Shown piece after piece: positions 44,278 through 56,728 of a stretch of 64,000 nucleotides of DNA. The DNA lies in assembly GCF_954871325.1 (NCBI RefSeq), contig NC_088777.1, positions 1,054,001 to 1,118,000 of the forward strand. Reading direction: 5' to 3'. This stretch comes from Gordionus sp. m RMFG-2023. Taxonomy: Eukaryota > Nematomorpha > Gordioida > Chordodea > Parachordodidae. The translations under genes were made by a program, and so were the position numbers. How positions within the stretch are numbered: position 1 is the stretch's first letter; each line of letters opens with the position of its first letter. The notes beneath the pieces were generated by a model. The model had not been told where the DNA came from. It saw nothing but the letters and a program-made list of their open reading frames with translations, and searched no databases.

Positions 44278-45254
44278 TATGCTTAATTTTTTATCCATGC
44301 AATAAATATAAGCTGTGTGCAGCCAAGTTTTAATTCTTAAACTAAAAAACATGACGGATTTAGAAAAATTTGAACGGGTACCAAGCAATCTATCAGCTGC
44401 AATTTATTTTTTTATCATTGAAATATAACTTACATCCTATTGGCAGATTTACCGGTGGAGTTACTGTAAACAAATTTATCCCATGAATCAGATAAAATAA
44501 ACTAATCTCTCTCTGAGGGTATTTTTGTAGAAATCGTTTCGATGATCAATCCTATCCGTATGGTTTAGATTCTGGCGTTTTTTTCTTTTTTAAACAATTT
44601 AGCTGCCTCTTTGTGGATAATCAGATCCCCTAAAGATTGCGCGAGAAACTTAACGAATCGTTTTATGTATACAGGGTCTATAATCAACATTTTTCATAGT
44701 GTAAGCTGTGCGTAGTCTTTGAGGCTGACGGTAAAATTAATTTTTGGCAATCAATTATTAATTCAATGTGATACACTCATTTCTGTCTTCAAAACCTTAC
44801 GTGATATAATAAAAAAAAAATTTTCTTGCCTAATTTAAGTGAAATTAAAGTCATCTTTACTGAATATCATTTCATTTTTATTATTATTATCGTCTACCTA
44901 AATGTAAAGTTTAATTTTAAAATAAAATAATTTTTTACAAGTTGGAAAGTTCTAATTTTGTTTGTCCAACTTTGAATATCCATAACATTGAAAATTACAG
45001 AAATATTATAGTTTATCGAATTACTTTAAGATTTGATAGATTCTATGACAAAAAGAGATTTTAAAAAAATGTTCATCTTGTTCTTAGCAACCGAACTATT
45101 ATAATGTAAATGACTTCTGTTAGCGTTGCCTTTTTTTTCTAAATATTTCCAAAAAAAATTAAGGCGATAAGGATGAAATAATGACTTAAACAAACATCCA
45201 AAATACTCATCTAAAACCATATACACATAAATTGTACATGAATATTTCTTGCAG

Positions 45255-45851
45255 GCTGATAATATTTTCATTGTAAAAATTCTATTTGTTGATTGTCAGT
45301 ATTATGTTTTATACTTTTACGAACTTATATCAAATTGGATGGTAATATTAAATTATAAGAATTCAAATATTTTTAGCAAGAAACGAGATCACTGGCTAAT
45401 GACCGGAATATCCTATCATCTCATTTTCAAAAATTTATTAAATTATTTATTTTAAAAGCTGCGACAGTCCATCATTTAGGTAAAACATTTTTTGCTTAGA
45501 AAAATATTTATTTTCACTTAGAATTTAATATATGATTTTTAAAAATGACCAACTCAATATTTTATCTCGGAAAAATATTAGGCAAAGCATAAAGATTTTG
45601 GACATATAGATAGCATCAATGTTAGGACATCTATTAGCTAAATTTCCAGGATTATGCAATATTTTTCTGGCTAAAATATTGAGTTAGCCGGTTTTAGAAA
45701 TCGGCTCAAATCGAATCGTTTATACAACACTAAACCGATAGCGAATAAAAAGTTAATTGCCATTTGTGTGAGTATTTATGGATTTAATTTTAAAATGTGA
45801 ATTTTTATTAAATTACAGACCATATAAGTGGGATCCTAATAGTATCCTTAG
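45255..45851 (+). CDS. Unassigned three-exon fragment
   Basis: Exons 45255-45341, 45377-45479 and 45819-45851 have AG/GT borders and compatible phases (0, 0 to 1, 1 to 1), with a 35-base first intron. They read ADNIFIVKILFVDCQYYVLY then FYELISNWM, QETRSLANDRNILSSHFQKF then IKLFILKAATVHHL, and DHISGILIVSL. The second exon has codon use unlike neighbouring spacer. No start, end or family could be identified, and no next exon in phase was found, so it may be a gene remnant. A MITE copy lies in its second intron. Confidence 0.3.
45536..45733. mobile_element. MITE of the CTAGTGTTGTTAAA family, copy 6
   Basis: Right end is well preserved: GTTAGCCGGTTTTAGAAATC, GGCTCAAATCGAATCG and ACAACACTAA. The left end is worn but keeps GACCAACTCAATATTTTATC. 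Confidence 0.65.
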
Positions 45852-46939
45852 GTAATAATCATATTCAGTTCAATTGAATTTATTGTCGTATTTAAAAAAA
45901 AAATTGTACAATTTTCTATAGCTTGATTTTAAAGTAGACCCCAAGGCTATGATATGATGTAATTAGAGACTTTTACACCAAAAAATTATCCCCTACTTCC
46001 TAAAAATATGTTACCCTAAAAACCACCTTCAGATTGTACTCCCGACCCCATCTAGATTTTATTACTCCCTCCCTATATAAAATCAAAATTAGAAAATTAA
46101 AGTAAATCCAAATCAAAACTATATTCTTTTCCCTTTAAATTATATTCAAAAGACGATATATTTTTTTATAACTAACTACCTTATTCTAATTTAAATGACG
46201 ATCTTAAGTCATATTTTCCGCTCAGTAAGGAACTTTCCCCGTCGGAGAGTGTTGCTTTCACTCTATTCTTTTAACCCTATCTTATCTCCCTTAGCTACGC
46301 ATTCAAGATAATATTTCTGACTTCCTTGATCCAGAGTTTTTATCCTCTGAGCCTATATCAACTATTTTATACGATGTTTTTCTTTATAATATCATAATTT
46401 TAACACAAGTGTTTATGTTTAGATATATATTCTATCAAAAAATAATATAAAAATTAACATCAACATATTTTTCTCTAATAATATTGTAATTGATATCTTT
46501 AATTTCACTTAGAAAAATTATCGTAATAATAAAGAAATAATCCTTAAAAGATTAATTATAATAAAAGATAAAATTAATATCAAAAAATTTAAAAACTTAA
46601 TTGACTGTTACACCATAATGCTAGTAGAAATATAAAGGCTAATTATTTTATTAATTTATCTCCTCATAGGAACGACAGAAATATTTCGAGGAGATGGTAT
46701 ATAACAAAATTTACATGATATGATATAAATTTTTATTGTTATAGTCTTTAAGTTTATCTACATCAGAAATTTTAATGGAGGTAAAAAATTTATAATATAT
46801 TTGTTCGTTACCACGATTTTAAAATTATTTTATAGACTTTAAACCATATCTACTACAGCATAACGGTATTATAAATTATTGTTTATTTGCTTTTTATATA
46901 AACGAATACTTACAATTAGTTATTCAATTTTAAATGTTA
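45852..46939. other. AT-rich spacer, nothing seen
   Basis: No exon or element end recognised. Blocks such as TACACCATAATGCTAGTAGA near 46610 and AACCATATCTACTACAGCAT near 46845 distantly recall the repeat at 10860 and 36950. Confidence 0.4.
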
Positions 46940-46947
46940 AAGAAAAG

Positions 46948-49459
46948 CAGGGATGTGTACCTGGACTCGGATCTGAACCCTCCTGGACCCATGTATTATG
47001 GCTGAACCCCTTAATGGAGGGTCTAAGGATTCAGGGTGTTATAAAAAATTTTACATAAAAATTTTAAATAATGTAAAAATATTATTTTTAAAAATTAATA
47101 TAAAATTTTATTAATTTTTTTCGTAAAATATATTAATATAAAAGGCTATAATAGTTTGGGTAGTAAATTTATAAAAATTAACAGCATTAAGAAAAATTAT
47201 ACTTACTAATTTTTTATAAAAATTTGAATTATGAAAAATGAAATTGGACACTATTTTATTTTTACATCAAAAATAGATTATGTAATTTTTTTTATTCAAA
47301 ATTTATTTATTTATATTAAGATTTTGGATGCAGCCTTATTAAAAATATATACATTCTATGTGACTCTATACTTTTAAGTTTTAGACAAATTAAATTTTGT
47401 TTTTTTTTAGTATGAAAGTAATAGGTATTTTGTTAGAGTACTATAATGCAACTAAAGGGGATTCTGAGTACAAAACCTGCCACATAATGATAAAAGGTTC
47501 ACACAATACTAACCTGGAAAGACATTTAAAAAGACATCATTCTATAATCTTTGAGGAATATTTTAATAGAAAAACCAAGTTTTTGGAAGAAGACATTGTT
47601 ACAAAGTCTACTGTCTGTATTGTAAAAGGATGAAAATAATATTGAAAAATTTTGCTTTAAAAAAATCATTCATATTCAAATGTCTGAGGAGAATTTGATG
47701 AATTCTTTAGTTGAGTTTGTTACAATAAATGGAAGACCTTTTAATATTATTGAGGATTCTGGTTTAAAAAAAATTATTGATCCTATTAGTAAGGCAATTG
47801 GAACATCAATTAATCGTTTTAAAATTAAGGACTTAGTGATTAATGAATCGAAAAAAATTTGAAGCAAAAATAATAAAAGAAACAAAAATCAAATAAATTT
47901 TATTAAAAATTGATTCCGCCCAAAGATTAGGGAGAAATATTCTAGGAATAAATATACATTATTAAAAGGAAATAATATAATAATAAGAAATTTAACTATG
48001 AAGGAGATTAAAGAGAGTTCAACTTCTGAAAATATAAAAAGAATGATATTAGAAATATTAAATTTTATATTCCTATAAGAAACGTTTATACAATTACTAC
48101 GGATAATGGTGCTAATCTAGTAAAATCAATCAAATTATTAAATGAATGTTCACTGGAAGAAATGGATGTTATAGATGATGATGATGATAATTATGAGGAC
48201 ATAAGTTAAATTGATTTACAGGAAATAATAAAAGATTCCTCCACAACAATATACTGTATCAGATGTGCAGCCCATACGCTACAATTGGCTATTAATGATT
48301 CCCTAAAAAATAATCACTTTAAAACTATAATTGATAAAGGCAAGGGATGCTGTAAAATATTTAAGAACTCCCACAATTGTAAGAATATTTAAATCCATGA
48401 TAAGGCAAATGGCAATATTAGATTGCAGAACACGTTGGCCCTCTATTTGTATGATGCTAGAGCGATTAATAAGTTTGAAAAATTTCTGTAATGAGTTTAT
48501 TATAGGAGCATATGAAGTCATTTTGTCAGAAGATGATTGGAATCAACTTACTAGTGTGTTGGTTCCTTTAAAAATAACTATATTAAGATTGCAAGCAGAA
48601 CAGTTATGTTTATCGGATTTTTATGGCATATAGATAAGATGTGGATTAGAGTTAGAAAGATTTACAAGTTCTTTTTCATATAAAGTATTAGAAAATATGA
48701 AAATTAGAGAGCAACAATATTTAAGAAAATAATATTTTATATGCTTCAATATATTTAGACCCTCGATATTAAGTTTTATTGTATTGAGCAAAATTAAATG
48801 GCAATAGACCATCTTGAGGATTTATGACATACCCTAATCTCTATTATTTACAATATATTGGAGGCTACGACAATATCTACTGGTTTTAGCGATAACAATG
48901 ATAAAGATAACAATATTGAATTTTACTATTAAATAGAGGAAAAAAAATCAAATTATCATCAGATAGAAAGGAGCAAAAAATATCTATTGTATCTTTAATA
49001 GAAGTTCTTAGAAGTTAAGAGAATAAATAGAGACGATATTTTAAAATTCTGGGACGAAAATTCTTCAATATATCCAGAATTATATACCTTGTCTAGAATC
49101 GTCCTGGCTGTACCGGCGACACGTACAATAATTTATGTATTATAAAAATGACTATCTATTTTAGGTAAGCGTAGAACATGGATTTTCATCATTGAAATAA
49201 ATTTTGTCTAATTTACGTGGAAATCTGAAGGATGGTATTTTAGAAGATATCATGATCGTGCGATTGAAAAAAATATTTAAAATATAAATTATTTCATTTT
49301 GAATTATGAATGTGTATATATTGAAGTACAATAAAAAAACGAATGAAAAAAAAGTCATATTTTGAGTCATTATTTTTATGTTCCCTGAACCCGGACCCGA
49401 ACCCTGGACCTCCTTTTTAGACCTGAACCCTTTTTTTTGTCGAAGGGTTCACATCATGG
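46948..49459 (+). mobile_element. hAT transposon, complete ends, broken transposase (hAT-C)
   Basis: The 2512-base element starts CAGGGATGTGTACC and its other end reads, inverted, CCATGATGTGAACC (10 of 14 identical). The flanks carry a perfect 8-base duplication AAGAAAAG at 46940-46947 and 49460-49467. Transposase blocks in order: a BED zinc finger at 47397-47633 (YKTCHIMIKG then LERHLKRHH, where the second zinc cysteine is replaced); 47680-47862 with EFVTINGRPFNIIEDSGLKK; a catalytic-core part near 48080-48290 with TITTDNGANLVKSIKLLNE and IRCAAHTLQLAINDSL; 48331-48633 with LDCRTRWPSICMMLERLISL; and a C-terminal dimerisation part near 49050-49280 (YPELYTLSRIVLAVPAT, VEHGFSSLK). Several stops and frameshifts separate them, so the copy is inactive. 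Confidence 0.9.
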
Positions 49460-49598
49460 AAGAAAAGTGTCATTTCAAACTTATAGTAGAATATCAATTG
49501 GCAATTGTAGTATTATTAATTTCTCGATTATATTTATTTCTTGATTATTTTATAATGCCACATTTCGTTTTCTAACAGCAAAATGTAATATATATGTG

Positions 49599-51806
49599 GT
49601 ATTCGGATACGGAATCATGTGGGATTCGGAATCCCAACGTGGGGATTCGAGATCTTGAATCCCCACGTTTTATTCGGAATCTTTTTTTAATATATTTTTT
49701 TTAAATATTCCAAATTCTCATACTAAATTATATTTTTTTTTCTCCCTTTTTTTGACGTCTCTCAGAAAATTTTATTTACAGATATTTTATTTGTTATAAT
49801 AAAGTAAATGATATAGATTATACAAAAGGATATAATTAAAATGCCAAAATAAGGGATTTAAAAAGAGAATGTTTAAAAAAGTATATAAAATTAAGGTATA
49901 TTGAATGAAAAGGGATAAGGTTACATTTGTAAATTTGTATAAAATCATAAATATTTTCAAATGAATATAAATTTTAAAAAAATCCGAATTAAAATAAAAT
50001 ATTTATTACACTTGTGTTTCCATCAATTATTTGTCTAAATATTTATTCTATAAAAGAGAAATATGCCCATACGTTTGATGTGGAAAATTACTCAAATATT
50101 TGTTCATGAATAGAATAAATTAGACTTAACCATTATTGATCATATTCTTGGCAAGTCTCTGCTCCTTACCGATAGAATTAGGATATATTCTTGAAATATG
50201 AGTAAGATTGCAACGGGAAAAATTATTCACTTTATTTTATATAAAAAAAATGACATTAGATTTAACAATTATTTGGCAGAACACAAGGAAAGAGGTAAGA
50301 TGTATAATATAAATGATATTTATCATATAAATTTTAAATATTAAAAATATTGTATTCTAATACATTATACTAGCCCTGTATAGGGCTGTAAAGTGATAAA
50401 ATTTAAAATAATTAATACTTTTTATTTACCAATAAATTTCTTTCAAACTATTTACAATAATCCAAAGTATGCCATAAAATAATAAAAATTAACAAATTGA
50501 TACTGGGTCAGGCTGGAAAAATATTAACTCCATTTTAAAGATAAGGTTTTGTTAAAATGACTGAGTCGAAGCATTAAAAGCTAAATTTTAATATAATGAA
50601 AATATCGATAGCGATTTTATATGATCTTAAGGAAATGTAGATTATATATTTAACGATTAAGGAAAGAGGGATATTAAGTATAATATTTATTTATATGTTC
50701 ACAGATAAGCCTATTGTTTACCAATTAGGAAAATTATGCGAACGTTATATACATTGCTACTAAAATCGCAAAGGTTTCAAAAAAAAGATTCGAGCTTTTA
50801 AATTGTCCATTCTAATAGTCCTTGTTCAAAAAATGTTGACCATAAAATTACATGGAAAGATAGTTGTGCTACCAATAATATTGGGAATACTATATCTAAT
50901 ATTTTATAATGGGCCCCTTCCTTTATTTATTTAAATGAGTGGGCGACAAAACATAATTTATTCTCAAATAATTGAACAAAATAACTTTATCTTAGGTGAT
51001 GATAACCTGTTTTTACCTATCCATAGGACAGAGAGAACTAATATCTATACTAAATATTTAGAAGAGAAAGTATTAAAAATTGAATAAAATAAAATAAAAT
51101 ATGGAATTTCTACATCATTTATTACCTCTAGTCTATAAAAAACTATGAAATTAAACGATTTTGAAGTTCCCGACAAAGATATACCAATCATAGATATTTT
51201 TATAGTAACCAAACCACATATACTCTACAAATTAATTAATGTACATAAAATATATTTATTTTTTATTTCAGCTTCTAAAAATATTTAGGAGCTTCACGGA
51301 AGAATAAAAGGTGTGAGTATTTCAAGAACAACCTTAAATGTTCAACGAAATGTCATATTGCATTGAATAATTGTTGCAATAAATAATTTTTTTTAATTCG
51401 GATATTTAAAAAAATATATATTCATGTGAAAATATTTATGATTTTATGTAAATTTACAAACAAAAATGTCTTCTTAACCTTATCCCTTTCCATTCATTAT
51501 TTTATACTATTTACTTTTTTAAACATTCCTTTTTAATCCCTTATTTTGGCATTTTAATTATATCCTTTTTTTTATAATCTATATCATTTATTTTATTATA
51601 ACAAATAAAATATCTCTAAATAAAATTTTCTGGTGCCAGCCAGAAGTCAAAAAAAAAGGCAGAAAAAAAATATATTTTAGCATTGGGATTCGAAATATTT
51701 TTATAAAAAATATTTTAAAAAAAGATTCTGAATAAAACGAGGGGATTCAAGATCTCAAATCCCTAGGTTAGGATTCCGAATTCCACATGATTCCGTATCC
51801 CAATAC
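49599..51806. mobile_element. Element with about 410-base terminal inverted repeats
   Basis: 49599-50010 (GTATTCGGATACGGAATCAT...) is the inverted counterpart of about 51380-51806, with mostly matching sequence to GTTATAATAAA and ATCCGAATTAAAA near the inner edges. Each arm contains the palindrome-like GGGATTCGAGATCTTGAATC. The unique middle is about 1.4 kb. Near its right edge a + frame reads KRCEYFKNNLKCSTKCHIAL then NNCCN, resembling the cysteine-rich tail of some integrase-type DNA transposases; this is a weak clue. No target duplication was seen, so superfamily is undetermined. It lies only 131 bases from the hAT-C right flank. Confidence 0.8.
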
Positions 51807-52003
51807 GACAATAAAGTTTTTCGTTTTCTTGGTAAAATATAAAAATTTAATTTTCATTATACATTTTGTATGATCCTATTATTTTCCTAAGATATACCTT
51901 TAAAAGTTTGAAATGACGCACTTTAAGTTTGCAATGAAACAATTTGGAAATGCTAATTTACGAGTGCTTATTATATTAACAAGTTCGCTTAAGAAATTAT
52001 TGC
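51807..52003. other. AT-rich spacer, nothing seen
   Basis: Short gap between the long-TIR element and a hAT MITE. Confidence 0.5.
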
Positions 52004-52011
52004 AAATATAT

Positions 52012-52167
52012 TAGTGATCTGCATTGGGTTTAATTTTTCAAGCCCGGCCCGGTCAAAATTTTTCAAAATATTTTAGGCCCGACCCAACCCGAACCCAAGT
52101 TTATTTAAAATTGGGCTTGGCCGGAGTCGGGCCGGATACAAGCCAGGTCTAATTTTGCAGATCTCTA
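52012..52167. mobile_element. GC-rich hAT MITE, copy 3
   Basis: Ends TAGTGATCTGCA and, inverted, TAGAGATCTGCA. Flanks AAATATAT (52004-52011) and AAATAGAT (52168-52175) form an 8-base duplication with one change. The interior AGCCCGGCCCGGTC and CCGGAGTCGGGCCGG match the GC-rich style of the copies at 9741 and 31015. Confidence 0.75.
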
Positions 52168-52175
52168 AAATAGAT

Positions 52176-53139
52176 AATGATTTTTTAAAATATGTTGATA
52201 ATATAATAATTAATTATAAGTATTTCGTCTTATGAGCATAATAATTTCGTTTTTATAATTCCTAATATAGGAGAGTTTTTAATTATTTGCTAACATATTT
52301 GAATTGCGTTAATTTATATTAATAAGAATCTTGTATTTTAATCACTTGTGGATATGTAAATTTATTCTGTATTCGCTTCTAATATTAATTTTTACGTAAT
52401 TTATTATAATTAAATGTATAGTGTCGAATAAATTATTCCTAATTTTTTAAAAAAAATATTATCTTATATCCACACCACACATTATATAATTATTTGTATA
52501 TTTCATAAAGGAATCAATATGAATATTACCAGAAAATCTTAATTATATTACAATTAATATTTTATTTATAAAATTTGGGGTTAATTTGAATAACATTTGT
52601 TTATTGGATAATCTTTGGTTTTTTTTATCATTGCAAGTATAAGCCAATATTATTCTTATATATTTATTAATATAATAAAATTTGCATCCTTTGTAATTTA
52701 TTCAAAAAATGAAAGGAATTATAGGGAGATGTTAACTAACAGCCGGTCATTATAAGGAAATGATTAACAATAAAGTAGTCATTGTAAATATTTGAAGATT
52801 TTATCAATTCCCTAACAATTTTCCCCAAATTATATACATTAAATTTTACAATTTATTTAAAATATTCATTTGTTGAAGACATAAAGGAAACCAATGGAGG
52901 CTTAGATTCTCTATCAAAAATTTGTGAGTTTTAGAAAAATTATATAAGTGAATAATCCTAATAGAGAATTTTCATCAATATATATGGGAAACATATTTAT
53001 TATATTGGTTACTAGTCATAAATCATTAAAAAGTAATGGTTATTACCTGATATAATTAACACAAAAAAATGTTTAATAAAATATTTGAATTGCTATTCTT
53101 ATTTAAAAAATAATAAATAATTACCCAATATATAACATT
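52176..53139. other. AT-rich spacer, nothing seen
   Basis: No motif recognised on either strand. Confidence 0.5.
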
Positions 53140-53361
53140 TGTCTATTGTATTTTTATTCACGGTATTTTTATTAGGGGAATTTAGCAACCATTATCTACT
53201 AATCTTATGCCTATTTTGTAGGTTGTAATTGAAAATTAAATAATATTTCTGTCTATTGTATTTTTATTCACAGTAATTTTATTAGGGGAATTTTAGCAAC
53301 CATTATCTACTAAACTCATGCCTATTTTGTAGGTTGTAATAGAAAATTAAATAATATTTCC
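53140..53361 (+). repeat. Tandem duplication, period 110 bases
   Basis: Units 53140-53249 and 53250-53361 both contain TGTCTATTGTATTTTTATTC, TTAGCAACCATTATCTACTA and TGCCTATTTTGTAGGTTGTA, with few changes. Confidence 0.85.
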
Positions 53362-53419
53362 CTATCCCTCATAAAAGAAAATTCAAATTCTATCATTTTG
53401 TCTAATATCTTTATTTGCA

Positions 53420-54550
53420 GTATGTTTGTATCTGCCACATGGTGGCACAGGATTCCTTAATCATTTACCACTCGAAGTTGCTGTAGGATTCATCATTTTG
53501 ATAATGTCTTTGGTCTGTCCAAATCATATTCTAAGGGAGTATAAGTTTTCAAAAAATAGGAATATTATATTATTAAAATACTATTTTGGATTTTTTTGTT
53601 ATCACCTACGTAGAATATAATAACTTGGATTGTGTTTAACTAACAAGAAGAGTTTCATTTCTGTTGTGCCGATGAACGATGGAAGCTGAGTTGAACAGAA
53701 TCCTAGACGAAGTCATTATCAAATAAATGAATCCTACAGCAACTTAAATTACCCCTGCCTGTGCCGCCGGGATATGAGGAGATTTTCCTTTAACAATCAA
53801 CAAATATTTAGCGAAAGATAACGATTTACTACTAACTTTATTTAATCTGATAAATAGGATAGCAGCCGTTAAAATATTTCTCTAGGTAGATTTAAGAGAC
53901 GCATTCCTACAATCCGGGTTAGTTCAGAATGTATGGATACCTTTTACCTTTTAGTAATTTCTACTCAAGTACGTTATTACATGTACCATCCTTCTAAGTT
54001 GATTAGCTTACCAATAATAATTTAACGCTTTTAGCAAAATCTGTTAAAAAAAATTCCTATAGTCAGTGTTTATTTGACAAAGTTATCATTTCTGGAGATA
54101 ATTAATTTGAGAAATATTTTGACGTTTTAAGGCTGAATGACGACCAATAAAATTAAAATTGGGGAAAAGTCAATCAAGATATCTGGGTAAGGTCATTGAT
54201 GAATTATGAATTAACCCCAATGGACTATAAATTATAATACACCGTTAAATATAGAAGAATTATGTTCATTTCTTGGAATAGTTAATTTACCATGAGTCGT
54301 ATATACAAAATTTACAAGCTAATTTTGTGCCTTTTTACGCTGACCAACGAGTTAATGTTAATTAGTTGGTCTGCTCAAAAATGAAATATTTAAGAATGTT
54401 ATAAATATATTATCAAAAGAGGATACAATAATTCCTAATTCAGCAGATATTCTTGTAGTAATTTCTTGTGATGCCTGAACCTATTGCATACCTGTAAAGA
54501 ACACTGACATCGTAGGATTTTATCAACTATTATTAATTTTATATCTATTT
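53420..54550 (+). mobile_element. Ty3/Gypsy-type pol fossil
   Basis: From about 53640 the + strand carries worn reverse-transcriptase-like blocks of the Ty3/Gypsy type, including VDLRDAFLQS near 53890 and a later block resembling the FLG and RNase H junction. A piece at about 53430-53515 is an inverted partial copy of about 53710-53775, suggesting a second broken insertion or a rearrangement. The element is old and broken many times over; no LTRs were identified. Confidence 0.6.
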
Positions 54551-54634
54551 TAAAATTTGTAAAGATATAGAATATTGCATGGTGACTTTAATGTGGAGAA
54601 TTATAAATTAGTTTATTTATATAAAAAAAAATTT

Positions 54635-55480
54635 CTCTTTTAGCTTTCACCTTTTCTGGTGGTAAGCTACTTCAATATCTATCTCCACTTTATGTTATTC
54701 ATACTATCTCATTTATCTAATTTACATTTCTTCATATTGGCTCTTACTTTATGGCCCCATTGAAGTTTTGGCCTTCCTCTTTTACGTTTACCCATCACTC
54801 CCAAACTCTCAACCTTATTTCCTATGTATTTCATAGGCCTTCTCATTGTATGCCCATACCACTTAAGTCTGTTTACCATTGTATTAGTCTTAATGGGGGC
54901 TACCTTTAAACTTCCTAGTATTCTTGTACTTCGCACCTTCTCCTTTTTTGTTACCCCAGCAATCATCCTCAGCATTCTCATCTTCATAGTTTGTAGACTT
55001 CTCTCGTCTGATTATTTGGTTGGCCATGTTTCCGAACTATATTGAATAGTTGGTTGTTCTATTGTACCCTTCAATTTATGTGGGATTCTTTTGTCAAAAA
55101 GCACTCCAGATAAAGATCTCCACTTTAACCACCCTTGATTAATTTTATTCTTTATCTCTTTCTCTATTTTGCCGTTTTTTGTATAGTGGAGCCCAAATAT
55201 TTGCAGCTTTCAATTGCCGATATCTGCCATTCATTTATATCATTGCTTTTTGTTTCATCTCCTCCTATCACCATATACTCCGTCCATTCTCTATTTACTT
55301 TTAGTCCGTGATTTTCTAGGATATTTAACCAATTAACTAATCTTTCTTTCATTTCATCCTTAGATTCGGCAAGTATCACAATATCATCTGCAAATAACAT
55401 ATTCCAGGGGACTGCTTGTGGTATAAACTGTGCTAATACATCTATTACTGTTATGAAGATACAGACAAATAATTTTACCT
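54635..55480 (-). mobile_element. RTE-like LINE, 3' part of the reverse transcriptase
   Basis: On the minus strand 55430-55164 reads AQFIPQAVPWNMLFADDIVI then LAESKDEMKERLVNWLNILE then NHGLKVNREWTEYMVIGG, with the intact FADD catalytic box and the GLKVxxxKTEYM block. After a short interruption 54987-54709 reads MKMRMLRMIAGVTKKEKVRS then TRILGSLKVAPIKTNTMVNR then LKWYGHTMRRP, and a basic end GKRKRGRPKLQW, the usual C-terminus of RTE-like LINEs. The 5' part (endonuclease and RT fingers) is missing, as expected from 5' truncation. The 3' tail at 54636-54720 recurs at 3426-3476. Confidence 0.85.
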
Positions 55481-56079
55481 CTCACTCAGCAAAATTTATA
55501 TCACGAAGAAACAATTTGTATAATATCATTTTTATTTTTTGTATTACTATAATATGAAAGTTAAATCTAAAATACATGATACAATAATACATTAAATAGT
55601 ATACTTTGTAATATATATGTTGTATTCCATATTGAGTCAACCAAAAAAAATTGATTCTCAACCCGACCCCCTTCAATTTTTAAAAAAACTTGCATGTTGG
55701 TAGTATATACACTATAAAAATTTAAAATTTTTCTTTACGCATCAGCTTACTTCGTGAGATAAGGACATCTTTCGAAATGCTAAAATTCCAAAATACGCTA
55801 TTCAAAAAGTGATTAAATAGCTCTCTTGCCCTTTAATATGATATAAGATTTATTTTATTAAAAATAAGACTATTACCAAAAACCGGAAATGGAGCTATAA
55901 AATAAAAATTATTTTATATTTTTTTTACAGATAGACATTTTAATTCTTAATATTTGTATAAAATATTAGATTGCAACAGATACTAACTAGACCAATAATT
56001 ACTACATTTTAAATAAAAGTGGTATGCGGCCTGAATCCTATATTATACCAAATATATAGTAATTTATTTTTATTTTAAA
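55481..56079. other. AT-rich spacer, nothing seen
   Basis: No motif recognised on either strand. Confidence 0.5.
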
Positions 56080-56728
56080 GTGGGCAATATATGTGAATAA
56101 CAGCATCAAATCTAGGATCCTAAAAATATCCGATTATTTTGATAGTTTAGCCCTGGATAAAATTCTAGATCAACAAAGGTAGAAAGTTTTAGCTTATTTC
56201 CAATTTGGGAAGATATCTTGAAAAAGAAAAAGCAGACTTTGATTCCTTTAAAAAATAACGCATAAACCAGATTATTTTGATAAAGATTAAATATTTTTTG
56301 ATGAGGATATGAATGAAGATTCTTTAAAAGATGCTTTATTAAGCTTTGTGCAATTAAAGGAAAATTCTTTAATTTTTTAATAAATTTTCACAAATTAAAA
56401 TTTTTATTTATTAAATATAATGCAATCCTCACATCCTCTGCGCCAGTTGAACGTGTGTTTAACACGATGAAAAGTGTGTTGGGCACTCTCTTGTTTATCT
56501 GATCAAAATTTTGAAAATTTCATTGTTATAATTAAAGAAAAAATTATTATAAAAAATCTCATCTTATAATATTTTATTTTTGTATTATTTTATTTATATT
56601 ATATATAGGATATATAATATTTCATTTTTCAATGAGTAACGCGTTAATAGACAGTAACGCGTGTTCCATTCTTTGCCAATGGAGTAACGGTAAGGCGTTC
56701 CTTTTTTGACGTAATGTTTACAGCACTA
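56080..56728 (+). mobile_element. hAT element, 3' part (hAT-D)
   Basis: The + strand keeps a hAT C-terminal dimerisation block, SSAPVERVFNTMKSVLG near 56440, then in another frame CLSDQNFENFIVIIKEKII. The right terminus GTAATGTTTACAGCACTA (inverted TAGTGCTGTAAAC) is preceded by AACGCGTTAAT and CAGTAACGCGT blocks, a subterminal pattern widespread in animal hATs. The left end was not found, so the start is approximate and the copy is truncated or too worn. Confidence 0.7.

Noticed and set aside
44531-44711. Two exon-like pieces reading NRFDDQSYPY and ASLWIIRSPKDCARNLTNRF
   Set aside because: They join in phase, but the minus strand is equally open here next to a minus-strand mariner-like end, and no further partner exon fits.
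49599-51806. Firm superfamily call for the long-TIR element from its cysteine-rich scrap
   Set aside because: The scrap is too short and no target duplication or catalytic motif supports a family.
54824-55045. Plus-strand open frame of 73 codons
   Set aside because: It is the shadow of the minus-strand LINE reverse transcriptase.
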